Shown here in pieces: positions 8,953-17,432 of a DNA stretch of 64,000 nt; positions within the stretch are counted from its first letter, which is position 1, and the number at the start of each line of letters is the position of its first letter. The notes under the pieces are model-generated. The model had not been told where the DNA came from. It was given only the letters and a program-made list of their open reading frames with translations, and searched no databases. This DNA comes from Elusimicrobia bacterium RIFOXYA12_FULL_51_18 (lineage in GTDB: Bacteria > Elusimicrobiota > Elusimicrobia > Elusimicrobiales > UBA9959). The stretch covers positions 83,833-147,832 of the forward strand of contig MGVA01000068.1 in NCBI GenBank assembly GCA_001800245.1, written 5' to 3'. A program made the translations under genes and the position numbers.

Positions 8953-10137
8953 ATGAAAATATGTCTTATATTTGGCACATATCCACCGATGAAAGATGGC
9001 GGTGCTGGCTTTGTTTACAATCTAGTTAACGCTTTAACCGCATTAGGGGTATCAGTGTCTGTCTTAACCTCAGGGAAAGTTAGAGAATCCTTTTTAAGAA
9101 CGCCTGGCGTTACAGTTTTTCCTGTAATTGATGATTGGGCGGGGCTGGACGGATTTTATGCAATGAGAAAAGCCATTACATCTATTAACCCGGATGTTAT
9201 ACATGTAATATACCCAAGTTCTTTTTTCGGGAATAATTATAAACTTCCTTTTTTTATCAAATTATTTTTTAGAAGACCTGTAGTCGTTACCATGTTTTCA
9301 ATGTTTAAAACCGGTTCATATTTCACTACAAAATTAGGAATACTTGCTTTAATTTTATCAGCAGATTATCTTATGTCTCATGATTTTCTGTATATACAAT
9401 TCCTTAAGAAGTATTTATTCTTTAAAAAAAAGAGAATATCTTTTGTGCCGGTGGGAAACAATCTTCTATCGACTCTTGCTAATGTTGATAAATATCAGCT
9501 TAGGGGGCAATGCGATTTAGAGCAAGATAAGATTTATTTAGCTTTTTCGGGGCAAATAGATGTTTCAAAAGGAGTGGAAACTCTCTTGCGCGCGCTTAAA
9601 ATTCTTCATAAAAACGGTTACTCTACAGTAAGATTATTGATGGTGGGCTCCGGTGACCGTATACGTGCGAGTGAAGGTGAAGGCTATGATGAAAAATATT
9701 CAGATTACAGCCGGAAAATATTTAGTTTGATGCATGACCTCTGTTTGCAAGATAAAATAGTGTGGACTGGATATGTCAGTGCCGATAAATTCAACGAATA
9801 TATGAAATGTGCGGATCTGGCGGTCTTCCCTTTTAAGGCAAATGTTATCGGGCGCAGCAGTCTAATTAATGCCTTGTCTTTGGGGCTACCCGTTATTACT
9901 ACTGTTGATCATTCGGGTAACCTATTAAAAGATAAGTATAATATTCTAATGGTTAATTCTGGTAATCCCCAAGAGTTGGCGGCCGCAGTCGTGTGCTTGT
10001 TAAAATCCCCCACATTAACGAAGAATATTGCTGCCGGCGGGAGAGAATTATTCCAAAATGTTTTTACGTGGGAGGCGATTGCGGAAAAAACGCTTGAAAT
10101 ATATGGCAAAGCCATGCGTAGGGGCTGGTTCAAATAA
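8953..10137 (+). CDS. Glycosyltransferase, GT4 family
   Basis: A 395-residue GT-B enzyme. The N-terminus MKICLIFGTYPPMKDGGAGFVYNLVNAL is a typical GT4 acceptor domain with the GG loop. The donor domain has LAFSGQIDVSKGVETLLRAL, LMVGSGDR, VWTGYVSADKFNEYMKCADLAVFPFK and SSLINALSLGLPVITT. ATG 8953 begins 1 nt after the polymerase stop codon. The longer frame back to 8842 lies inside the polymerase gene and is unlikely. A predicted cytoplasmic sugar transferase of the glycan cluster. Confidence 0.88.
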   Translation: MKICLIFGTYPPMKDGGAGFVYNLVNALTALGVSVSVLTSGKVRESFLRTPGVTVFPVIDDWAGLDGFYAMRKAITSINPDVIHVIYPSSFFGNNYKLPFFIKLFFRRPVVVTMFSMFKTGSYFTTKLGILALILSADYLMSHDFLYIQFLKKYLFFKKKRISFVPVGNNLLSTLANVDKYQLRGQCDLEQDKIYLAFSGQIDVSKGVETLLRALKILHKNGYSTVRLLMVGSGDRIRASEGEGYDEKYSDYSRKIFSLMHDLCLQDKIVWTGYVSADKFNEYMKCADLAVFPFKANVIGRSSLINALSLGLPVITTVDHSGNLLKDKYNILMVNSGNPQELAAAVVCLLKSPTLTKNIAAGGRELFQNVFTWEAIAEKTLEIYGKAMRRGWFK

Positions 10138-10138
10138 T

Positions 10139-10768
10139 ATGAATATAGATGGCACTCGCTATGGAGAAGCTTTAGCTCTTTTGAAAAAAGGGGAGAAACT
10201 TCTTGATGTCGGTTGTGGGAAAGGTTTGTTCTCCAAATTGGCAATGCCGTATTTTAAGTCTGTCGCTGGAATCGACGTGTCTGAGCAGGCTTTGCTGGGG
10301 TTAGACGCATTAGGCATTAAGACCTATGCCGTCGATTTAGATAAAGACCTAATGCCACTTGAGAACGAGACGTTCAACTCGTTAGTTTGCCTGGATGTTA
10401 TAGAGCATGTTTTAGAGCCGGAAAAATTCGTCCGTGAGTGTGCTCGCGTCCTTGCTAATGGCGGGCAAATTATTATCTCAACTCCGAATATAAGGTATTT
10501 AAAACATTTGCTTGTCCTGGGCTTTTGTGGAAGATTTCCTCGTACCTCATCCGATATATCTAGATATGACGGTGGACATCTGCATTATTTCACGATTTCA
10601 GATATTGAGAAGATCTTGCTCTTGTGTGGGTTCAAAATCGTGGCAACAAATGGTGTTATTCCTAGCCCTTACTTGGCATTTCTGCGGCCATTCAAGAAAT
10701 TATGGTTTATTAAGGAGTTCTTTTCTGCAGGGTTTATCATCGAGGCTGTTAAATCTGGCGTAAGATAA
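10139..10768 (+). CDS. SAM-dependent methyltransferase (class I)
   Basis: A 209-residue methyltransferase starting 1 nt after the previous stop codon. Motif I is LLDVGCGKGLFSKLAMPYF, the motif II region is VAGIDVSEQAL, and the DVIEHV motif follows in NSLVCLDVIEHVLEPEKFVRE. The GGHLHYFTISDIEKIL stretch is common to Methyltransf_23 / UbiG-like sugar-cluster methyltransferases. The ORF extends upstream to 10028 but overlaps the glycosyltransferase, so the ATG at 10139 is chosen. It probably methylates a sugar or terminates the chain; the target is unknown. Confidence 0.8.
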   Translation: MNIDGTRYGEALALLKKGEKLLDVGCGKGLFSKLAMPYFKSVAGIDVSEQALLGLDALGIKTYAVDLDKDLMPLENETFNSLVCLDVIEHVLEPEKFVRECARVLANGGQIIISTPNIRYLKHLLVLGFCGRFPRTSSDISRYDGGHLHYFTISDIEKILLLCGFKIVATNGVIPSPYLAFLRPFKKLWFIKEFFSAGFIIEAVKSGVR

Positions 10769-10941
10769 CTGTATTTGTGTTCCATTGGTTTATGTAAATA
10801 TTTAACGATCTTCACCTGCATCTTCAATTTCACAAATTTGTGCTGATTGCAAATGATTAAATCAGGGCCTTAAATCAAAGAACTCGCGAATACTGTTTGC
10901 TTAATCACACTTGATATGGATTAGTGGTGTCAGGAACTACC

Positions 10942-11952
10942 ATGGCACTTATTACATATAATGATAAAATTAATACTTTTCGTGCGATAACCTCAGATTT
11001 GTTGTCGTGTAATATCTCATTGTCTGAATTAGCTGGGAAATCGATAAGTATTAGTCGGCAAACTGACCCAATCATCTCCTCGCCATCGTATTTTATCCTG
11101 AAAGCCTTCCGAGTTTTAGGAATGGATAAATATCATATCAAAGTAGTCCAAAGAAATTTGCGTATTCGCGATTTTGTCCGTAAGCGCTTATGTATATCTG
11201 GACAGCAAGTTTGCGCGAATCCAGTTTTTATCCTGAGAGTTGACGACTTTCCAAGATGGGACATCCCCTCCAGGGATTACAGGATTTTCCATAATATTCT
11301 TAAAGAGTGGTCTATCCCATATTTATTGGGTGTGACTCCAAAACTGTGTGAATTTCCTTTAGATCCCGACTGTTGTAACTTCCGTAGTCTAAACGAGGAT
11401 GAGAGCGCAATTTTAAATGAGGTAGCAGAATCCGGGGCGGAATTCGCAGTTCATGGCTGTACTCACAAAACAATAGCCGCCTTGCGCCATTCGGAGATAG
11501 TCGGAATTGGTCCTTTGGCACTTAATAGACTTATACAAATGGCGCTGTTTGAATTTGATAAGGCAGGGTTAGTAACAAATTATTTCATCCCGCCTTTTAA
11601 TAGTATTGATTCACAATCATTTGCTGAGTTGTCTAAGTATTTTAAGGTAATCTGTGGAGGTCCTGAGAGTATTCCGGAAATGGGATTGACAATTTCCCCG
11701 GTTATTGTTAATGACACTATTTTTATGCCAAGTTATCGTCCAGCTTATGGGCGTGCCTTCGAAGTCGCTAGATTTGTTGAAGAAATATCTAATCTAGCTG
11801 AGCCCGTGATTGTCCCATTGACTTTGCATTGGGCATGGGAGAGGGATAACAACTTTGTTGATGTGAAAAGATTGTGCTCTCTTTTGTCTGGAAAAGTTGC
11901 GACTTGGAGTTCCGTTGCAGGTACAATCTTTAAAAGTCTAAAGGTAAAATAA
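10942..11952 (+). CDS. Polysaccharide deacetylase-like protein
   Basis: A 336-residue protein. FILRVDDFPRWDI supplies the DD pair expected for the metal site of NodB-fold (CE4-like) deacetylases, and EFAVHGCTHKT supplies the H-x-x-x-H ligands. FIPPFNSIDSQSF resembles the PPF/RPPYG motif, and LTLHWAWER resembles the late His motif. The first 90 residues precede the fold and lack a signal peptide, so the enzyme seems cytoplasmic. AGGA lies 6 nt before ATG 10942. Deacetylation of an N-acetyl sugar or a related amidase reaction is plausible. The preceding 173-bp gap shows no clear element. Confidence 0.65.
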   Translation: MALITYNDKINTFRAITSDLLSCNISLSELAGKSISISRQTDPIISSPSYFILKAFRVLGMDKYHIKVVQRNLRIRDFVRKRLCISGQQVCANPVFILRVDDFPRWDIPSRDYRIFHNILKEWSIPYLLGVTPKLCEFPLDPDCCNFRSLNEDESAILNEVAESGAEFAVHGCTHKTIAALRHSEIVGIGPLALNRLIQMALFEFDKAGLVTNYFIPPFNSIDSQSFAELSKYFKVICGGPESIPEMGLTISPVIVNDTIFMPSYRPAYGRAFEVARFVEEISNLAEPVIVPLTLHWAWERDNNFVDVKRLCSLLSGKVATWSSVAGTIFKSLKVK

Positions 11953-12818
11953 TGAAAATAGAGGAAATACAGGATTTATTGGTTTGTCCAGATGATGGAC
12001 AGGGTTTAAGTAGCGCCATAGATGGTTCATTATCGTGTGTGAGTTGTGGTAAAAATTTTAAGTACATAGATAAATCATTTTTAGAAATCCTGCCATTAAA
12101 ATTCAGCGATTGGGATGCGGATTCAGCAAGGATGCGCGAAATCGAAGGCGCATATCGGAATATGTTTCAAAGCAGTTTTTCCTGGGGTGTTCCTTCACAC
12201 ATGTGGGGAGAACTAGATAAAGCTTCAATGGGGTATCAGTGTTTTGTCCGTGCCGAAAGGCGGAAAATATTAAACATGCTTAAACCGGCCAAGGATTCAA
12301 TCGCTGTGGATGTTTCTGCATGCGCCGGGAACTATTCTTGTTTTCTCGCTGAGTATGTTAAGGTTATGTTCCATTGTGATCTTCATTCTCCATCTTTGGT
12401 CTACGCATACAGACATAAGCGTGATAACATGTTCTTTTTGCGTTCCCCTTATCACAATATTCCATTAAAAAATGCAGCATTTGATTATGTGTTTTGCACA
12501 GATACGATAATACGTGGATTCTCTCATGATTTGAAATTATTGTCAGAGATTTATAGATTGCTGAAAAAAGGAGGGAAAGCTGTTGTTGATTTTCATAATA
12601 AAAACTGGATAACGTCCTCTGAATCGGTACGGTTTTATTCTCCGGCAGATATAGAAGTGCTTATGCGCATGGCCGGGATTGACAACTACTCTGTGACTCC
12701 CTTTGGCTATGTCCCGCTTAAAACTATCATACATAAGGCAAGTTACGAGATTCTGGACAATATCTGTGGTTTCTTCCTGCCGTGCCAGAGGAATCTCGTT
12801 GTAATTATTAAAGAATAA
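11952..12818 (+). CDS. Methyltransferase with N-terminal Trm112-like zinc ribbon
   Basis: A 288-residue protein overlapping the upstream stop codon by 1 base (TAATG). Residues 8-45 form a Trm112-like element: LLVCPDDG, later CVSCGKNF and FLEILP. A class I methyltransferase domain follows, with DSIAVDVSACAGNYSCFLAE at the motif I position, CDLHSPSLVYAYRHKRD, and ISEIYRLLKKGGKAVVDFHN. Motif I is degenerate, with DVSACAGN instead of DxGxGxG, so activity is not certain. Such ribbon/methyltransferase fusions are common in surface-glycan loci. Confidence 0.7.
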   Translation: MKIEEIQDLLVCPDDGQGLSSAIDGSLSCVSCGKNFKYIDKSFLEILPLKFSDWDADSARMREIEGAYRNMFQSSFSWGVPSHMWGELDKASMGYQCFVRAERRKILNMLKPAKDSIAVDVSACAGNYSCFLAEYVKVMFHCDLHSPSLVYAYRHKRDNMFFLRSPYHNIPLKNAAFDYVFCTDTIIRGFSHDLKLLSEIYRLLKKGGKAVVDFHNKNWITSSESVRFYSPADIEVLMRMAGIDNYSVTPFGYVPLKTIIHKASYEILDNICGFFLPCQRNLVVIIKE

Positions 12819-13954
12819 TGAAAAACGCGCTTTTCGTAATAACATCAAATGTGAGCGGGGGGGGTGAGCTTTTTTTTCTTGAGATGGTTTCACGCTTGGA
12901 CCGGACCAAATTTAGGGTTTTCGTTGCTTGTCCAAAAAGCTGCTATATTTGGAATGAACTTTGTGTGAACCAGGATATCTATCTGAAAGAACTTCCTATC
13001 GGTCCTAAACTCGGGATAAAAACTATTCTGGATATCGCGTTATGGCCGATTTACCTGGTTCATTTCTTAACGCTTTTCTTGAAGTTGAATAAGAAAGATA
13101 GCATAGATTTCTGCTTTTTTCAATACAAGAAAGAACAACTTATAGGCTCAATCGCTGCTTTCTTCTTTGGAATACCAGTTTTTTGGGTCGAACATACCCC
13201 TGTGTATAACATGTCTTTCGGAATAGCAAGATTGCTGAAGCCATTCTACAGATTTGTGGGGAAATTAGCGGTTACAAAACTAATCGTGTTTTCAAAAAAA
13301 GCTGCTGATTCTTTGACCAAAATCAGAATTCCTGAAAAGAAGATTCGCATTTTGAATATAGGTGTTGACCTAACCATCTATAAGGGTGCTTCTAATTTCG
13401 GATTGAGTAGTAAAATTAAAGTTGTAGGCGTTGTTTCGCGTCTAGCGACTAATAAGGGCATCGAAAATGTAATCGGGGCTATGCCGCAGATATTACGCAA
13501 GTATCCCGATGTGGAATTGCATATCGCCGGTACTGGGAATTTTGCTCTCAGCTTGAAGAAGTTATCTGAAGATCTTGCTCTTGGCGAAAAAGTTAAGTTT
13601 TATGGCTATATCCATAATTCAAAAATTCCTGAATTTCTGGATCATGTTCACGTGTATGTTATGCCATCTTATTCTGAGGGAACTCCGTTGTCGCTGATTG
13701 AAGCTATGGCTGCCGCGAAAGTAATTATAGCCACTGATGTTGGTGCTGTAACAGAAATGATGCGGGATGGGTTTGATGGACTTATTGTTAGTGCGCAATC
13801 TACTTCCGCGATAGCAGATTCTATTTTGAGAGTATTTGGAAATTGGGATAGCTATCAGCAATTAGGTCTGAATGCTAGGAAAACAGCGCTTGTTAGTTTT
13901 GATATAAATAGAACAGTACGTTCGTTCGAAGATGTTTTCATGGAAAATACCTGA
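12818..13954 (+). CDS. Glycosyltransferase, GT4 family
   Basis: A 378-residue GT-B enzyme whose ATG overlaps the previous stop codon (TAATG). The N-terminus MKNALFVITSNVSGGGELFF has the glycine loop of the acceptor domain. The donor domain shows VVGVVSRLATNKGIENVIGAM, LHIAGTGNF, VKFYGYIHNSKIPEFLDHVHVYVMPSYSEGTPLSLIEAMA and a VTEMMRDGFDGL tail, a complete EX7E-type region. Predicted to act on the cytoplasmic side on the lipid-linked glycan. Confidence 0.9.
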   Translation: MKNALFVITSNVSGGGELFFLEMVSRLDRTKFRVFVACPKSCYIWNELCVNQDIYLKELPIGPKLGIKTILDIALWPIYLVHFLTLFLKLNKKDSIDFCFFQYKKEQLIGSIAAFFFGIPVFWVEHTPVYNMSFGIARLLKPFYRFVGKLAVTKLIVFSKKAADSLTKIRIPEKKIRILNIGVDLTIYKGASNFGLSSKIKVVGVVSRLATNKGIENVIGAMPQILRKYPDVELHIAGTGNFALSLKKLSEDLALGEKVKFYGYIHNSKIPEFLDHVHVYVMPSYSEGTPLSLIEAMAAAKVIIATDVGAVTEMMRDGFDGLIVSAQSTSAIADSILRVFGNWDSYQQLGLNARKTALVSFDINRTVRSFEDVFMENT

Positions 13955-13998
13955 AATATCGCTGATTCGGCAGGCTTTATTTAGGTTCTTAAGTTAAT

Positions 13999-14946
13999 AT
14001 GAAAAATATCCTAATACTCGGCGGCCTTGGGTTCATTGGAAGAAATCTGGTTGAGGAATTATATAATCCCCTGGACTATTCATTAATAGTTTTTGACGCC
14101 CCGACTGCTCAGGCTGCAAGTGGAAATGTCCCAGCACAGTTTATATTTTATGGCGGGGATTTTAATCTTGAATCTGATCTTGAAAGGGTTTTTAAGGAAA
14201 ATGCAATAGACTTAGTTGTACACTTTATCTCCACTACAATACCTGCCGGATCAACGGGCGCAGAAATTGTTTATGATATTGAGTCTAATCTTGTTCCAAC
14301 CGTGAAATTATTGGGCCTTATGCGTAAGTACCTGGTTCGCAAAATAGTTTTTGCTTCTTCCGGAGGCACAGTGTACGGCCTTCCTCTAACTAATCTTTCC
14401 TCTCGCAATATCCCGGAGACTAGCGAAACTAACCCAATTTGCTCTCACGGGGCGGTTAAACTTGCAATCGAGAAATATATCTGCCTGAGCTCGTATCTTT
14501 ATGATGTGCAGTATCTGATTCTGCGAATATCCAATCCTTACGGAGAACACCATTCTTCGTTAAGGCAAGGGCTTATCAATGTTACCCTTAAAAAAGCGAT
14601 AAATAATCAGACGCTTAGAATATGGGGCGACGGTGAAATCGTACGTGACTATATATACGTTAAAGACTGCGTGAAAGTTATTAAGCAGCTTATAGACAAG
14701 GGGGCTTCGGGAGAGATATTGAATATCGGTTCTGGAGTAGGGTACTCCATTAATGAAATTGTGGCTATTGTACAGAATGTCGCGGGCGATTTTAAGGTAG
14801 AGAGGGAAAAGGCACGTAAATTTGACGTCCCGAGGTCTGTTTTGGATATTAGCAAGCTTAAGGCCTTGGTCGATTTCCAGCCTACAGATATTCATTCTGG
14901 AATAAAAAAGACTTTTGATTGGATTATGAAAAATCGGCCAGCATGA
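13999..14946 (+). CDS. NAD-dependent epimerase/dehydratase family protein with a His in place of the catalytic Tyr
   Basis: A 315-residue extended SDR similar to UDP-hexose 4-epimerases. ILGGLGFIGRNLVEEL is the GxxGxxG dinucleotide site, IVFASSGGTVYG carries the Ser/Thr position, and RISNPYGEHHS and WGDGEIVRDYIYVKD are typical of the GalE/WbpP group. The YxxxK motif reads HGAVK in ICSHGAVKLAIEKY; the codon is CAC, so the general-base Tyr is replaced by His. It may be inactive or altered, or it may act as a ligand-binding partner. The flanks are intact and no frameshift is visible. Confidence 0.8.
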   Translation: MKNILILGGLGFIGRNLVEELYNPLDYSLIVFDAPTAQAASGNVPAQFIFYGGDFNLESDLERVFKENAIDLVVHFISTTIPAGSTGAEIVYDIESNLVPTVKLLGLMRKYLVRKIVFASSGGTVYGLPLTNLSSRNIPETSETNPICSHGAVKLAIEKYICLSSYLYDVQYLILRISNPYGEHHSSLRQGLINVTLKKAINNQTLRIWGDGEIVRDYIYVKDCVKVIKQLIDKGASGEILNIGSGVGYSINEIVAIVQNVAGDFKVEREKARKFDVPRSVLDISKLKALVDFQPTDIHSGIKKTFDWIMKNRPA

Positions 14947-14982
14947 CTCCTGCCCCAATTCGGTAAATAGTGGGCCATTCTG

Positions 14983-16215
14983 ATGTCAACAGACAGCAGC
15001 GGGCTAGAGAAGTTGAGTTGTTATACAATGAAGCGATTATTAAATAAAGATGTTTTGTGCTTTGCGGGGGCAGACTGGAACAATCCTCTATGGACAAACA
15101 GACAGCATATCATGTCCAGATTGGCTTCCGGTAATAGAATAATCTATGTCGAATCAATTGCTCTTCGCTCTGCTAATCTTACAAGCGGAGCTGATGTCGG
15201 TAGAATTATTCGCAAACTTAAGCAGTTAGTTTCACCATTGCGGAAAGTACAGGACACTTTGTGGGTTTTAACTCCATTTATTATTCCTTTTAATGCGCGT
15301 CTTTTCAGGTTGCTAAACGATTTCCTTTTGTTTTTACAAATATCAGTCGCGATGAAGTATGTCGGCTTTTCTAAACCAATTTTATGGGCCTACCTACCGC
15401 AAGCGCTGGGCCTTATTCGGAGATTTAGCTTTTCAGCCATAATATACCATTGCGTTGATGAGTATTCGGCAATACCAGGAGTAAGTGGTGATTATTTTAA
15501 AAAGATTGAGGATGAATTTATTCGCCAAAGTAATGTGGTCTTCGTGACATCAATGGGCTTGCTTGAATCAAAAGGTAAGCAGAAAAAAGAAACATATTAT
15601 TTGCCGAATGTGGCCGATTATGAATTGTTTTCAAAGGCCAGATCTCCAGAAACTACAATTCCAGCAATCTTATCCAACAATAGTAAATCTGTTATCGGTT
15701 ATATCGGGAATTTGTGCGACCATAAGGTGGATATTGAGTTGCTTATAGCTGTAGCTGATACTTTTCGGGAATCGAATCTAGTTATTGTGGGTCCCATATG
15801 GGGTGGAGATAATAAAACCGACTTGCTGATTAACGACCTGAAATCATACACCAATGTGAGTATGTGCGGGGCGCAGTCTCGGGAATTACTCCCGGGTTTT
15901 CTTAAGTCATTTAGCGTTTGTCTTGTCCCCTATAAATTTAATAACTACACTAAGAACTGTTTCCCTTTAAAAATTCATGAATATCTGGCTTCCGGCAAAC
16001 CGGTTGTTGCTAGTGCGCTTTCCGCTATTCGTGATTATAGTGAGGTTATGTATTTTTCCGCTACTAAGGAAGAATTTCTTGGTAATATTAGGATAGCAAT
16101 GTTCGAAAATGATAATCCTAAACGAGATAAACGCATACAGCTTGCCTCTCATAATACCTGGGAAAATAGAATTTTATCAATGGAGAAAATACTTTCCGAA
16201 TTGAAACTTATATGA
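14983..16215 (+). CDS. Glycosyltransferase (GT-B fold, TuaH-like)
   Basis: A 410-residue protein. The segment CFAGADWNNPLWTNRQHIMSRLA resembles the start of TuaH-type and related glycosyltransferases, which open with a W..P...RQH motif. The donor half has VIGYIGNLCDHKVDIELL, LVIVGPIWG, VSMCGAQSRELLPGFLKSFSVCLVPYK and PLKIHEYLASGKPVVAS. ATG 14983 is the first start; ATG 15028 (MKRLLNKDVLCF) is equally plausible because the first 15 residues look non-conserved. Sugar donor unknown. Confidence 0.75.
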   Translation: MSTDSSGLEKLSCYTMKRLLNKDVLCFAGADWNNPLWTNRQHIMSRLASGNRIIYVESIALRSANLTSGADVGRIIRKLKQLVSPLRKVQDTLWVLTPFIIPFNARLFRLLNDFLLFLQISVAMKYVGFSKPILWAYLPQALGLIRRFSFSAIIYHCVDEYSAIPGVSGDYFKKIEDEFIRQSNVVFVTSMGLLESKGKQKKETYYLPNVADYELFSKARSPETTIPAILSNNSKSVIGYIGNLCDHKVDIELLIAVADTFRESNLVIVGPIWGGDNKTDLLINDLKSYTNVSMCGAQSRELLPGFLKSFSVCLVPYKFNNYTKNCFPLKIHEYLASGKPVVASALSAIRDYSEVMYFSATKEEFLGNIRIAMFENDNPKRDKRIQLASHNTWENRILSMEKILSELKLI

Positions 16216-17351
16216 ATACTCGGAAAACAAGAATTTTACAGGCTAACAAACTTTATTATCCATATATAGGCGGGATTGAAACCATTGTTCAGCAAATTGC
16301 CGAGGGCTTGGCGGGGAAGTTTGCAATGGAGGTCCTGACTTGTAATACAGTATTTTTCAATAGTAAGGAGGTGATCAATGATGTTGCTGTAACTAGGCTC
16401 CGTGCGTTTAATCTGAAATCTTTAACGACTATGCCGATTTCATTGGCCTACCCTTTTGTGTTTAAAGAAAGATCCTCAAAATATGACGTTTCTCTTATTC
16501 ATGCTCCTTTTCCACTTGGGGAGATGGGGGCGCTGCTTGCTAATAAAAATACGAAGATAGTCTGCTGGTGGCACAGTGATATAATAAGGCAAAAAAAATT
16601 ATTAAAAGTTTATAAGTATATTGTTAATAGATATTTGGAAAGAGTTGATCACATTGTTGTTGCCACACCCGGCCATATCACAAGTTCCATTTTTTTAAAT
16701 AAATTTAAGTATAAATGCTCAGTAATTCCATATGGCGTTGATATCACTAGGTTCACCTTAACCCCAGATTTGCAATCTCATATTGCAAACCTTCGAATAA
16801 AACATGGCCCCAGAATTATCTTGTTTGTGGGCAGGTTGGTTTATTACAAGGGATGTGAGTACCTTTTGGAAGCGATGAAGAATGTTGATGCCAAATTGAT
16901 TGTGATTGGCAGCGGGCCACTGAATGGAATCTTGCAGGATACAATAACCCACGAAGGCTTAAGAGATAAGGTGGAAACTATTCCCTCAGTTTCTGAAGAG
17001 GATTTGCGGGCTTATTATCACGCCTGTGATATATTTGTGCTGCCTTCCGTAGAGAACAGTGAAGGTTTTGGAATTGTGCAAATTGAAGCCATGGCATGTA
17101 AAAAACCGGTTATTAACACTTCTTTACCTACAGGTGTTCCCTGGGTGAGCGTGAACGGACTTACTGGTTTTACCGTTCCTCCGCGTGATTCTGAATCCCT
17201 TGCAAATGCTATAAACAAGTTACTTATGGATAGTGATTTGAGACTGCGGTTTGGAGAGAATGCCCGGAATAGAGTCCTGGAGCATTTTACATTGGATAAA
17301 ATGTTAAGTTCAATAGGGACACTTTTTTCTGCGCTTGGGCATAAAAGATAG
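16212..17351 (+). CDS. Glycosyltransferase, GT4 family
   Basis: A 379-residue GT-B enzyme whose ATG overlaps the preceding stop codon (ATGA). Landmarks are NKLYYPYIGGIETIVQQIAEGL at the acceptor domain, WWHSDIIRQKK, VIPYGVDITRF, ILFVGRLVYYKGCEYLLEA, LIVIGSGPL and VLPSVENSEGFGIVQIEAMACKKPV with both Glu residues of the EX7E motif. This is one of the most typical GT4 sequences in the locus and probably mannosyl- or related-sugar transfer. It is the last gene of the AT-rich block before the fusion gene. Confidence 0.92.
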   Translation: MNTRKTRILQANKLYYPYIGGIETIVQQIAEGLAGKFAMEVLTCNTVFFNSKEVINDVAVTRLRAFNLKSLTTMPISLAYPFVFKERSSKYDVSLIHAPFPLGEMGALLANKNTKIVCWWHSDIIRQKKLLKVYKYIVNRYLERVDHIVVATPGHITSSIFLNKFKYKCSVIPYGVDITRFTLTPDLQSHIANLRIKHGPRIILFVGRLVYYKGCEYLLEAMKNVDAKLIVIGSGPLNGILQDTITHEGLRDKVETIPSVSEEDLRAYYHACDIFVLPSVENSEGFGIVQIEAMACKKPVINTSLPTGVPWVSVNGLTGFTVPPRDSESLANAINKLLMDSDLRLRFGENARNRVLEHFTLDKMLSSIGTLFSALGHKR

Positions 17352-17432
17352 TCGCAAGTAAAGCAAATGGCTGTCTGTATACTCAACATAACATAACGGA
17401 ATATTCCCCATAATTATGAGGCTCAATTTTAC

